Source: Pohlia nutans (lineage: Eukaryota > Streptophyta > Bryopsida > Bryales > Mniaceae). From it: DNA of 64,000 nucleotides. Where the stretch lies: the NCBI GenBank assembly GCA_022496805.1, contig CM040106.1:9796001-9860000 (forward strand). The letters are read 5' to 3'. The notes under the pieces are model-generated. The model saw only the letters and a list, made by a program, of their open reading frames with translations. It searched no databases and was not told where the DNA came from. Made by a program: the position numbers and the translations under genes. Positions 24,901 to 36,903 of the stretch are shown in pieces (position 1 is the first letter of the stretch; each line of letters starts with the position of its first letter).

Positions 24901-27900
24901 TAAGGCGGGAACGATGTGGCGGGAAGAAGAAGGGAGAATTTGAACCGTCGTTTCTCATCCACTAAAAAATCGCATCGTCCACAAAGTTCGGTGGACTTTA
25001 CAACTGTGGAGGAACAAAGCTTACTGAAAATATACACGACAATAATAGATTTTTATACAATACTTGAATACTTCATTCAAATATAGATTCCATCCCTATG
25101 TAACAAGAACATTGGAAACGGAAAATTCTTTTAAAAAAATAAAAAAATAAAAAAATCTATAGTGAGACATTGCTCTATATTAAATTGTAGATCATAATAA
25201 TAATATTATTCAAACTACACTTTGTTGGTTTTGTCGAAAGTACAAACGTAGTTGACAATAAAATAACCACCTCGGGGAGGGAACTTCTTGTAAATTTCAT
25301 GTACAGTTTTAGGGTATTTAACCCTTAGAGGACTATGTTCATTCCTAAAATTTTATCACTTTCTCGTGATGTTTTTAGAAAGGCAATTTTATCTCTTGAT
25401 TGGTATTCATGTAGAAAACTTCACCATTGAAGTTCAAAAAGGACTTAGTCATGAGACTGTATATTAATTTTCAAAACAATCTATCGTATATATTACATGA
25501 TTATAAGGTTTGATCATAAGTTGATTTCTGAAAATTTTGAATAAAACCTATAGATCATTCATTGCAAACTTTCTCATAAATTTAAAAACCTTGATTAGCG
25601 TTTGAAAGTTTAGGAGCATACAAAGATGTACTCTATCTAGGTGCCCACAAAAAATGGTGTTTTAAAACTAAATACAACAACAATGATTGATTCTCAAAGA
25701 TTTATGTTTGGGTGAAGTGACTTGTTGGTGACTCGTTGAGCTGGTGTTTGTGATCGTTAATAATTTTTACATTGCAAAAATGTTTTAAAGAATTCAAATA
25801 TATATTTGGAATATTCCAAATATTCCAAAATAATATAAAATATGCAGAAAATATTTCAATTATTTTGAAAAGATTCCATTTAAAATATATTTAAACATTT
25901 TCCGTAATTATTTTATAGTGTTAATGATGCAGTATTGGCAAATATTTTACATATTGGACACTTCTTTTTTTTACAAATGTGACGTCCAAGTGTGAAAATG
26001 GCCCTCCAAGTCATCAACCGCCCTAACTACTATGTCCCAAGTTCACTTATGTTGACGTTTTAGTTTTTAAAAGTAATAAATTTGTAAAAGTAATATAGGG
26101 TGTTATAAAACCAATTTAGGAATATTTTTGGAATTTATGTGGATTATACGTAGAATATACCCTAAACATAATACAGATAGTAGCATATTCCAATTGTTTC
26201 ATAGCCCCCTATTAAATAACCTTTTTACGGTCAAATGTATCCAACATTAACACTAACTAAGTAACTTCCCCGAGTGTATCTATGTATTTTTCACTATAGT
26301 AGTAAGCATATAACTTATATTAATAATAAGTCAAAATGTACTCCACTTACAGGTCAGGGCGCATTCTAATATTCTAGTGAGTGACGTTAAATAATGACAA
26401 AATAATGTAATTCACAACTTAAAGCGATTTAATTACATCCATTGTGTGTGATGACTTCATTGTTTTCTTGCATGATTTAATGTATTTAAAATATTTAGAA
26501 CTTGTCCATTGCATCTTTTCATACAATTGATTGTTTTATCTAAAACGTTTCAATTCATTGAATGCAATAAAATACAGCAAACATTGTACTTAAATTTTTT
26601 TAAACATTATAAATTACATACATCGATTTGTTCTCCCAGAGCTTTTTTCACGGTTGATCAGCAAAGCTTTCTTCTCACGTTGTTTTTCCCTCGGATGTTG
26701 TCATGGTTGTTGCCATTGGTAACAAAACTGTAAATCAAGATAATCAAGAAAAATCAGGCTATCCCTTCAAAGAAAACTCTGACTCTGTTCAGAACTGCTT
26801 GAATGTGTGGATTCTAAGTCACGCTGCACAATAAAGAAATTGCTGTCTCTTCACAAGACGGAGAAGTCCTCTGTGTAGTTTCTTGCACCTCAAAATTCAA
26901 CCTCTCGTTATAACATTTAAAATAATCAAACGCATATTAATATTGTCATGAAATTTACCTATTAATATTAGAAACTAAGTATTTGCATCTTGTTAGATTT
27001 TTGTTTTTCCCCTTCAAAGTGCCATAGCGCTTCGTATTTTAATATGTAATTGTAATTGTAAAACTACAGCTAGCGCTATGTTTTAGTTTTAGAGATTTTA
27101 ATGCATCATAAATTTTTTTTTCATGCCTTCTACGTTTAATGCAATTCTTTTATTTAAAAATAATACTTACAACTTGATTTTCCGTTCCTTATTTTCATAC
27201 TACAATTTATTGTCCTCGCTATAACCTTGAAAATAATCGAATGCATATTAATAAGAAGTAGAAATTCCGTGAAAATTAAGACATTATTAATATTAGAATC
27301 GCAAAGGTCAAAATTGAAGGTTTAGGGTGAAATGATCGACAATTATATTATAAAATGTTTAAGGTAATATTTTAAAGCATGTGTCAATGAAATCGATCAT
27401 CATGGTTCTACATTTAATACATGATTCATTCAACTGCTATAGGATTCGAAATACTTTCATTTAAATACATTCATGCTATAAATAACTTGTAGAAATATTT
27501 TTCCTCTGTTTCTGTTCCAATGTTTCACCCAAACTTCTGAAGATTTTACTTTAAATTTGTTCTTTAATGAAAGAATAACCTCATAAAATCAAGCATCTAA
27601 TTTTTGTTCAAAAATCACAACACCTACAATACTACTAACATTATAACCCATCATAACTGATTTCATCCACATGTTATCAATTAATATATCTTATTCGTAA
27701 TTGAATTACAGAATAATTCTTTATTAATATATGAGTGTCTCAAATTTTATAGAAAATATTAGTAATAGCAATAATAGACCTAATCATATTAATAGAATCT
27801 AGAATTCAAAATGTATAAATTTTATTTATACATCATTCAAATTCCGAATATTCATGTTGCATTTTATAATACCTCTTTAGAGAACTGCCCAAACCGAATA

Positions 27901-28455
27901 TAGGTAAGGGCATTTAGGAGCTACAGAATTTGAAATTAAGATTGAAGTCACGATTGGTCCAAAATATACCTTCTATTCTAAAAACTCAATATAACAATAC
28001 CATAGAGAATTGTGGATGGATGAAAATTAAACTTAAGAATACTTTAGTAGGTTACAAAATTTACACCCTAAGACCTTTATAATCCCTGTACACGTACAAA
28101 CCCTTTGAACAAAAGTTGATTCTAGCCTCGGAAGTAGATATTAGCATGGCGAAGATGTACATGAAGGGTATAATTAATATGAGAAGACCATTGTTAGCAT
28201 ACAATGTACCCAACAAATCACAATAGACATATTTGTAGTTGGAGGCCTCCCTAATATTATCAACAGCTTCCTATCAGATATCAAAGAATTATTGTGATTG
28301 GTAGAGAATTTAGTAGGCTTTCTAAAGTGACTTGCATAAAGATCATCCAACTGAAGGTAGGGTCCCAAAAATATACGTACTAATATACATGTACTAATAT
28401 ACGTATATATATACGTACACATACATGTTATATATATATATATTCCTATATATAT
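24901..28455. other. AT-rich spacer between divergent genes
   Basis: About 3.5 kb of AT-rich DNA without a supported gene. Two piggyBac-type ends (TTAACCCTTAGAGG at 25319 and TTAACCCTTAAAGG at 28978, same orientation) lie in or just beyond it, but no matching opposite ends were found. The frame at 26509-26733 has no features of a protein. Confidence 0.5.
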
Positions 28456-28580
28456 AGTACGTGGGAGGCAGGGTCAACACTTTCAAAAGTAAGTATTTTA
28501 GAAATCGGGTATTAATAGATATCAATAATTATTATCCGGCTGCTAAACATTTTATTTTAAATTTTTGTCTACAATTGGTA
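28373..28580. repeat. TATA/TACA microsatellite and mariner-like MITE relic
   Basis: 28373-28456 is a microsatellite of TATATACGTAC-type units. From 28456 the DNA (GTACGTGGGAGGCAGGGTCA) matches the left end and interior of the MITE at 45811-46086, including CACTTTCAAAAGTAA, ATTAATA and GCTAAACxTTTTATTTTA. It is a truncated copy without its right end. Confidence 0.65.
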
Positions 28581-28754
28581 CAGACTTTAATAGGCTTTCT
28601 AAGGTGACTTGCATAAATATCATCCGAGGTTGTATGAGGAAGTTTAAGAGTTTGGAATCTGTTCGTGATTCAGTTTCAGGACGCTAGGACATTCAGGAAA
28701 TAATGTAGATATTAGAATAAGTATTTCACTGAAATTATTTGAACAACACAATAA

Positions 28755-28855
28755 TGTACAAATATATATACCTGTTATATATTTTTGTATATATATACAC
28801 ACACTCACACACCCACACACACACACACACATATATATATATACATATACGGTCT
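28755..28855. repeat. CA/TA microsatellite
   Basis: A run of ACAC (28797-28832) is flanked by TATA runs on both sides. A second TATA/TACA microsatellite lies at 29345-29435, just before the presumed promoter of the ParB-like gene. Confidence 0.9.
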
Positions 28856-29379
28856 ATAAGATTTTGCTGCACGTAGTCCTCGTTGCCCGGAATGTAGGAT
28901 GTGCTATTACACGAACGAAAATGACACTTGCATGTGTATGACATTCTTGAGTTAGAGCTCATGTAAGAGACCAAATTTAACCCTTAAAGGTCCACAAGCC
29001 CGTTCCAACCAGTCTTACACAACAATATTCCATTGTATTTGACATGATTCTATACTTCCTATAGGTTTAAGATAAAAAGTGAAGTTAAAATGCAGGTCCA
29101 CATGATTTTAATGAGCTACCGTAGTACCATAGCAGGTGCGTTCTAAAATAATTCTAAAAATAAAAAACGTAAAAATTAGAAAGTTCTGAAGACAAAAAAA
29201 CGAAAATAGAATAAATTAGTTTTTGAAATATTTTGTTATTTCTAAACTATTTAAGGTCATTTTTACTGATTTTTTGCTAAAAAATGAAAATAGAGAAATT
29301 TAGTTTTTTAGAGGCGAACCTTATTTTTAGGACCATTCTCTTAAACTACATGCGTATACATATATATGCACATATACGT

Positions 29380-30057
29380 ATATATATATAAATAAATATG
29401 TATATAGACATGTACAAATGTATACATATACGTATTTCAACACGTCCCTTTTATTCCCCGCTCCCCGCTGCTCGGGATGCGCAACCCGCTGCCCGCTGTC
29501 CGTTGCTCGCTGTCTGCTGCTCGCTGTCCGCTGCCCGCTGTCCGTTGCCAGTTGCCCGTTGCTCGCTGCCCGCCGGGTCGTCTCTCCCGCAGCTAGGGTT
29601 AGGGTCGCATTTTTTTTTCTCCCGCTTGTGTTTCCGTCGGTCCTTGTGTTTCCTCCGCCCCTCTCTCGTCGCTCGCTGTGCTTGTGTTATCCTTACGAGC
29701 TTTGTTTTCTTCTCGCTCTAATTGTGTTTGTGTTTGTGTTTGTGTTCACTCGTTGTGTTTGTGTTTGTGTCTCCTCCCTCTGTTACTGGTGCTGTGCTGT
29801 GCTGTGCTCCTTTCTAAGCAATTGTTGTCACTCTCGTCACTCAGTTGTTGCTTAGGGTTTAGAGCATCTGCTCTTTTGGGTAGGGTGTAGAGAGCCTGCT
29901 CTTTCTTGCTTAGGGTTTAGAAACTGGAGATTGTAGCTGAAGCTTGCGCTTGGAGATTGAAGCTGAAGACTGAGGATGGAGAAAACAGGTGGAGACTAAA
30001 GCATACTCCTGAAGCTAGAATGAGCGCAAATAAGAAGCTGGAACGGCAGCATTTCAG
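29380..30057 (+). promoter_or_regulatory. Promoter and 5' leader exon of ParB-like gene (inferred)
   Basis: A TATA-rich stretch (29375-29400) precedes a GC-rich leader. It includes a degenerate tandem array (29460-29580; units like CCGCTGYCCGTTGCT), then AGGGTTAGGG and two copies of TTAGGGTTTAGA (about 29850 and 29909), which are plant telo-box sequences common in 5' leaders of growth genes. The leader ends at a good donor (TTTCAG|GTAACC, 30057|30058). It contains ATGs but no long frame. Assignment to the ParB-like gene rests on orientation and on the absence of another gene between. Confidence 0.4.
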
Positions 30058-32232
30058 GTAACCCTCAAATCCCATGTTTCAAATTTTTGTACAAAATGCT
30101 CTGTCTTTGCTCTTGTGTGTTCTTTAAAGGGTTTAAAAACATGAAGGTTGAATATCTGGCTCGGATTTACCTTCTCTGAATTGCTTCCGTTCAATTCTAT
30201 TTGGTATTGGGTTTACGGTTTAGGTGTTTCGTCATTAGTTTGCATTTTAGCCAGTGCATGAGATGACTATCAACAACTAGGATGCTTTCGAATTATTTCA
30301 CCAGAATCAATTAAGAAACGTGTCGTGTTCATCAAAACATATGGGCATGGAGGAATTGAACAACGAATTTTTGGAAGGCATTGTCAATGATGTAGAAAGA
30401 GTTCCACCTTTTGCAAGTGGAATCGTGCGAATTCAGGTGTTCTTGCTGGAGTGAGTGGTCAGGTTAATTCTGTGAACAAATTATGGGTGGTGGTTTATGG
30501 CCGTTTTTAGTTGGTGCATGGCCATTGATGTTTTTGGAGTGTTCTGTGCTACCATTAACGAACGAGAGATGAGTCTGCTTAGCTTCAATTCGTGATTTTT
30601 GTTTACAGAAATCTGTTATCGTGGATTGACAAATTGAAAGCTCTTTCTTGATTCTGTGGGTAGTGGTACATGGATTTTTGGTCCATGGTTTTTTTTCTTG
30701 AATCGCCTTCAATTCTACTATCAGGTCCAGACATAGTAAGGAATGACAGATTGAGAGCTCTTACTTGATTCTATGGTTGCTCTTATTTGATTCAGAATGC
30801 TCGATCTTTCAGTTCACTAATGAGGGAAATGTTGGTATTTTCAGATTGTTGAATTTGACACAGGAGCAATTGTTTGTAGACTCACAAATTCATCTTCCAG
30901 GTGATTAGGTCAGTTCTCCATTCACTATTTCATTCTTCTCTGTGTTGTTTCTTTATTCTTTCATATTTATTCTTATGTGCGCTGAGTCCATTGTGTACAT
31001 GCATGTGATAGACCGTGGTTTTAGGTTTGTTATTTTAGTTGTGTTTGAGCACAATGGTTTTTAATTTACCTTCATGCGACAGACAGCAGTTCAGGTCGAT
31101 GTCAGGTTAGGTCGATCCCAGTTTAGCTCGACCCAATGTAAATGGACAGAGAAACTCGAGCGAGAAATTCCAATTTAGATCGACCCGATCTAAACTTCAC
31201 CAATACATGCCACATATCAGCTCAAATCGACCTAAATTGCAGTCCATTCAGCTCAACCCCACCTAAAATACCATGTCATATAATTAACACACCTCAAAAC
31301 TACCGAAAAACATACGGTAGAAGAACTCTCCCGAACCAGAAGATTAGGTCGAATCAACCTAAATCCGAGAAAATAGATCATAGTTGACGAATTACAGGAT
31401 TCATAGTTTAGAACATGAGGATGAAGCAAAATGAAATTCAGGTCGAATTGACCTAATTCACCCTAGGATGCAATAAGGAAAGACCTTAAATGCGTATGAT
31501 TCAGGTCGACACGACCTTAATTGCAATCCAGTTAGGTCGACACGACCTAATCTACCATATTTTATAATGAATACAATGTAAACGTAGAAGACAACATCAG
31601 GTAGAAGCACTCTACCCATCCAGCGGAACAGGTCAAATCGACCTAAATCCGCCATTACAGTACATGGTTGATGAATGTCTAGAAAATAAATAATGCTCCA
31701 TGTGTTGATTCACTTAGAAACGACCTAAGTTACCCCAACAACATCAGTCCATTCACGTTGACTCGACCTAAATTACCATATCATATATTCTCTTAATAGT
31801 AGTAATCAACAAAAAACAGATTCACGTCGAGTCGACCTAAATGGCCCCAAATGGCATCCAAGCCAGGACAAAGAGCACAGAATTCCACAGAATCCCATTC
31901 AACCTATATCATAGGCACCTCAGAATATATCCGTAACTCCTAAATCACCAAAGTCCTTGACTGTAATTTATATTTAGGTCGGATCGACCTAAAGAGTCCT
32001 AGTTAAAGAACTGTATCATATGATACATATGAAGCGTACTACAACCTTGTAACATTCAAGCCGGTCTAAACTTCAGCTCGTCCCGAGCTAAATTCTGATG
32101 TGCGACTGATCGAAATAGACGTCCAAGTTTCTAGCCACAGGTGATCATGCATTATAAAATTGGTATTTGATATCTGTGTCGCACGTTTTAGCTCGTACCG
32201 ACCTAAATCTTTGTCTGCCGCCCTGAGAACAG
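30058..32232 (+). other. Leader intron of the ParB-like gene (inferred)
   Basis: A 2.2-kb stretch runs from donor GTAACC (30058) to acceptor GAACAG (32232), directly before the ATG at 32234. It has no convincing frame. Its right half is filled with AGGTCGA palindromes. Smaller exons inside cannot be excluded. Confidence 0.4.
31090..32205. repeat. Palindrome array, leader intron of ParB-like gene
   Basis: About 15 full or degenerate palindromes of the AGGTCGASTCGACCT family lie here. Clear ones are AGATCGACCCGATCT (31178), AGGTCGACACGACCT (31504 and 31534), AGGTCGAATTGACCT (31440) and TTTAGGTCGGATCGACCTAA (31974). Several have lost one arm (31220, 31710, 31756). Spacing is irregular (40-100 bp), unlike the 76-bp tandem at 24 kb. 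Confidence 0.8.
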
Positions 32233-33717
32233 AATGGCAACAGAGAGGAAGACACCAAGGGAACATGCCAGGCCAAACCTCGAGCTCTACTACGAGAGGG
32301 CAACTCATCACCCACACGCGGATGATGACCAGGCGGGCGACGACCTGGCAAACTTTGGGGAGTTCTGGGTCATGAAAGAGCAGGACTTGCAAGAGTTCTG
32401 GAGCCTAAATATGATAGGAAATACACGAGACATTTGCTTGACAACGAAGGCCAAGAATGCGTCGGCCTACATGCCTCTTTCATACTACGAGAAGATCAAA
32501 GACATCAGCGCGGCTGAAGGATCCAAGATTATGTTTCATTGCGTCACAACGAGAACGGAATGGGATAAGAAGCAGCAGTACAACTTCACGCTCACCTTCG
32601 ACTCGGCTGTGATCCCATTCAACATCACCCCCCTACTACACTCTCTTGAAATGACCGAGTTCAGTGGGTGCATTAAGGAGCTGGAGGACCAATATGACAA
32701 TAAATACTTCCAGAGTAGCAACGGTCAGCCGCTGCGTGGGGCACAACTCTGCTTAAAAATTCCCAAGCTGATCCAGAACTTCGACGTCTTGAAAACGAAG
32801 GTGGACATGCATCAAAAATTGATGGCACCTGTAAGCGCGTCCCTTGATAACCGGAGCCAGGGAGGGAGTGTGGGATCCATGGGCACATACTCGCCAATTG
32901 CAAGACCCCAACAGAGCCGAGGCAAACGCAAGCCGAGCACGCCTCTAACACCTTCTGGAGCACTACGCCAAAGCCATCTCGCCTCTTCCTCAAAGAGGAG
33001 GCAACCTGCAGAGAAGACGGCGCCTGAGGCTGTCAACGAGGATAGCTTGGCGTCTGCTGTGACGGAGTTATCGGAACCCTTGGTGGGCAACAACAAACCC
33101 GACTGCGCGCGCTCGGCGGAAGCGTACAGGACGTTCTGGTCGTCTTGCACTGACGCGTTCCTGTTCGAGGTCGAGGATAAAAAATCAATCCCCATCGAAC
33201 AACCAATCGATGCGCCTCCGCACATGAACATCAAGAGTTACAAGCCGGCTCATGCGAGAAAGATCATGACCTTCCTTCTGAGCATGCCAGATAGGAGCAC
33301 AAAGCAGACTCTGTGCTTAATGCCTGTCGACCAGGCCACTAAACCGACTAGGTGGGACGCTATCAAAGATGGAAAGTTCGGGCTGATTAATGGGCAGCAC
33401 AGCGTCAAAGCTAGTTACATGATGGGCGAAGAAGGGATTGACGAGAAAGACCACAAAGACTTCGCATCATGGAACTACTTTGTCGTGTGGACGACGAATG
33501 ATGAAAAACTTCGTCAAATTTCCGCCTACTACAACTGCGTCAACCACTTCGGCCCCATCAAGCCATTGTGGGCGACAAACATATTGGGAGCGCGGCAAGT
33601 ATGGATAAATCTCGAGCGCCCTAAGAACCCAAAAGAAGCATTGCAAGTGGGAACGGCTTATCAAGCCTCCAGGATGAAGGAGTCCACGAATAATAAAAAA
33701 AAATTCAAGGTAATGTT

Positions 33718-33892
33718 CAGATCGAGTCGACCTAATACGCTTCGTAGTCCATCCCCATAGAGTAGATCCGAGACGACTTCGAGTTAGGTCAACTCGACCT
33801 AATACGCTCGTTCTGTGCCCTGTATCGCCTACTCACTTGCAACCCATGCGCTCAACGAACATTTGTTTGGTTAGATCAGGTCGACCTAAATG
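33718..33892. repeat. Palindromes in intron 1 of ParB-like gene
   Basis: Three palindromes lie in the 218-bp intron (33710-33927; donor GTAATG, acceptor CTGCAG): AGATCGAGTCGACCT (33719), AGGTCAACTCGACCT (33786) and AGATCAGGTCGACCT (33872). No copy lies in the flanking exons. Confidence 0.85.
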
Positions 33893-35299
33893 ACTGTATA
33901 ATAGCTAACGGTGCGTACCCCCTGCAGGAGTTTCAAGCTGCTATAAGGGGGGGGTTCTCGATGCTCGACGTGGCGCAGGCGCAGAGAGACGCAAAGAAAA
34001 GTAATGCCGAAGCGTTGCTCGACTTCCACAATGAGCTGAAACTGATCACTGCGTCGGACGACGTATTTGATCTTTGGAGCGGAGTGATCTCAAGCGCAGG
34101 TGCCGGCGAGCTTTAAGACCCGGATAGTGATGGGAAGTTCAAGGATAAGTCTAACTGGAATCCCGAGAGTAGGAATCTTACGCGCGAGTTCTTCAAGTGG
34201 CTGGGAAATTTAACCTTCGACGACCTCGCAAAATTGGCAAAGCATATCCTTCATCGCGAGAACCCCAAGTGGACCAAGGACTACCCAAAAGTCACGATTA
34301 AGGCCATATCCTCGGTTCTAGACCGGTGCTATTCTACCAAGGAATGGGTGGAGAGGAGGAAGCGGAAGCACCTTGTCAATAGGGAATTGCACAACATCGA
34401 TCGTTCTCTCGGGCTCTTCAATCCGGCGGGGGAATTAGTGCCCAAGAAGTGGAGGCAGTTCAAGAAGGACTACAACGTCACGAGGGTGACCATGAATGTC
34501 CTCCTAGAGCGGCCGGGAGAGCAATACTTCAAAGAGGCCAAGCAGGTGAGGAGCAAAAATAAGAAGACCGCGGACATCTCACCTCACGCTCACGAATTCT
34601 TCAAAGTCTTCCTGGAAAAACGAAAAGAATTCGTCAAACCTTTTGGTAAGGCTCAGTACCGGTAATACGACCCGAAGGAAAACATCCACTCCGAGTGGGC
34701 GGACGGCGTCTGGACAGTCGACTTGGTTAAATTCTTGAGATTGGGGATCATCGACTTCAGGAACCTCCCCGGGGTGGAGCAGAAAGAGAAGTTTAGTACA
34801 GGGATGCCGTACTTTTACGAGTTCATGACCTCTTTGAAAAGGAGAGGTGAATCGGACTTTGATCAAGTACCTGCGTGGCTCTTTATCTGCGCCGACATAG
34901 AGGAGATGCACCAGGCTGTTCATTTTGCGGAGGGCAACAATGTCCTCCACAAATACAAGAAAAATTATGCCTCCTACCTTCCGGCTAAGAACGAGCGTCT
35001 GTACGACTTGCCGGCAAATTCTAAGAAGGCGCGAGCAAAAGTGGAGCTCCTCTTCTTGCAAAACCCCGAGGTACCGATGGTGCGGATCCCCGACGAATTC
35101 AAGGCGCTAGATACCACGGTATATACGAAGCCTCGGGCGTACGATGAGCTGCAGTATGGCCTGTTCAGGGGGGAACTCAGAATGGAGTTCTACTTGTCGC
35201 TCATGAAGGCGTTCACAATAGCGGGGTCAAATATCTTCTCCGTCTTTGCGGGATCCAAGATCACTTGTACTGCTTTGGTACGTAGTGCAAGACTCGATC

Positions 35300-35645
35300 T
35301 TCAGCTTGGGTCGACCTAAACATCTGTAGTGTTAGCTCGGGTCGACCTAAACCTACTATCAGCAGTCCTTCTCTGTAGGTTCAGTTCGGGTTGACCTAAT
35401 CCTCTCTAGTGTTAGCTCGAGTCGACCTAATCCTGTGTACATACAGGTCGCGTCGACCTAAACCTCTGTAGTGTTAGCTCGAGTCGACCTAAACCCCTGT
35501 AGTGTTAGCTCGAGTCGACCTAACCTTCACAATTTCCCCTCTCTTCAGCTCGTTTCGACCTGAAACTACATCCTCTATGGTTGCCTGTCTCTCCGTCATA
35601 GTTTAAACCTGCCTCTCCGTCAATGTTTAGGTCGAGTCAATCTAA
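35300..35645. repeat. Palindromes in intron 2 of ParB-like gene
   Basis: At least nine copies fill the 434-bp intron (35278-35711; donor GTACGT, acceptor GTGCAG). Many belong to a 31-bp unit containing GTTAGCTCGAGTCGACCTAA followed by ACCYCTGTAGT. The left arm drifts (AGCTCGA, GGTCGCG) more than the right arm TCGACCTAA. A single further copy (TTTAGCTCGACTCGAG, 36677) lies just after the stop codon of the gene. Confidence 0.85.
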
Positions 35646-36903
35646 GTCTTTCTTGCTCCTCCATTTCATCGACCTCTAACTCAGTTCATGACTGCCGTGT
35701 TATTTGTGCAGATGTGTTGCGTGAACAGCTATGCTGTCGGGCCCAATTCGAGTACAGAATGGTGGACTCTAATCGCACACGACGCCTTGGAGCTGGACAA
35801 GGTGGACTTCCTCGAAGACGGATATGTTGTGAAGGTTGCAGGAAATCAGAGTACCCCTGCTGCACGAGTAGGGCCCTCCTCATCGAAGAGGAAGTCCAAA
35901 GATGAGGATGACGATGAATCCTCCTCCTCCTCCTCTGATGACGACGAGGACGAGGAAGATCATGCTCCTCCTCTGGAGACCCCCGGGAAATCGGATGCGC
36001 CAGATTCATCCACGTCCTCTGGCCATCGGTGTGGAACTCCTTCCTCCGAGCCGAAGTCGAAGAGGAAGAAACGTGACTCTTCAAACAAAATTTTGAAGAC
36101 ATTGGTTGCCACGGTTGAAATTCTAGCTACTCAGACGGCGGAAACAAGTAAAAACCAGGTCGAGTTCCAAAAGTACGTCATGGGTTTGCAGCAACAGCAA
36201 AATAATTTTCAGCAGACATTGCACGCGTTGATGCAGAACCTTTTGCCGCCTCAAACTGTCGCCGTAATGAACCCGCCGCCGTTGCCTTCTCCACCTCTGC
36301 TGCTGACTAATCAATCGCCGAGGTCAATATCCAGCGACGACTCTGCTCCATCAGAGCCCTCGTCTGTCGCTGCGCCTCCTCCGCCTCCACCGTCGTACTC
36401 GCCTGTCGCTGCGCCTCCTCCGCCTCCCCCGCCATCCTCGCCTCTTGCTGCGCCTCCTCCGCCGTCCCCGCCTGTCGCTGCGCCGCCTCCGCCTCCTCCT
36501 GCTCCTGCGTCTGCTCCGTCCTTTTTGCCGGCTCCCCGACAAGTGTCATCAAGCGCTACTGGTGACGACAGTCTGGGATTCAGCGGAGCTAGTGCAAATA
36601 CGGACACTGCCGTCTCGCCCGACACTGACGCTGTAGCAGGTGGTTCCCAATAATCACTCGATGTCATTTGTATAGTTTTAGCTCGACTCGAGTTGATTTG
36701 TATCATAGTTTTCAGTAGGTTTCTTGTATAGACGACTGTAATACTTAGGATCTTCAACTGCTGGTTGAGAAGACAATTTAGGACATTTTCCCATCGACAT
36801 TTTTTTGTACTTTAAATTTTTGGACCTTATTTTAATTTACATACTCCTCACTCGGAATTTATGTTCATCTATTGTCATCGCAGGCTCCATCCGTACCCAC
36901 ACT

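Larger units (their letters stand above)
32234..36653 (+). pseudogene. Large ParB/Srx-like protein gene with two nonsense codons
   Basis: Three exons join in phase: 32234-33709, 33928-35277 and 35712-36653 (TAA), 1,254 codons in all. Exon 1 carries YKPAHARKIMTFLLSMP and, at residues 383-394, GLINGQHSVKAS. This fits box II of the ParB/sulfiredoxin fold (usually DGxHRxxA), with Ser in place of Arg. The ending of exon 1 and exon 2 has helical segments (DDLAKLAKHILHRENPKW, WVERRKRKHLVNRELHNID). Exon 3 has an acidic Ser/Asp run, a nuclear signal (KSKRKKRD), a Gln-rich coiled coil and a long proline-rich tail with VAAPPPPPP repeats. Two TAA codons (34114-34116 and 34663-34665) interrupt exon 2; both could come from CAA. 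Apart from these the frame is well kept, so the copy died recently or the stops are read through. The ParB assignment rests on one motif. Confidence 0.6.

Noticed and set aside
29398..29890. Overlapping Cys/Arg/Leu-rich open frames
   Set aside because: They come from GC-rich micro-repeats and GTTTGT runs in a presumed untranslated leader.
29850..29925. Interstitial telomere
   Set aside because: Only isolated TTTAGGG-like units, not a tandem array; better read as telo-boxes.
36311..36757. Gly- and Arg-rich open frames on the minus strand
   Set aside because: They are the complement of the proline-rich tail of the ParB-like gene.
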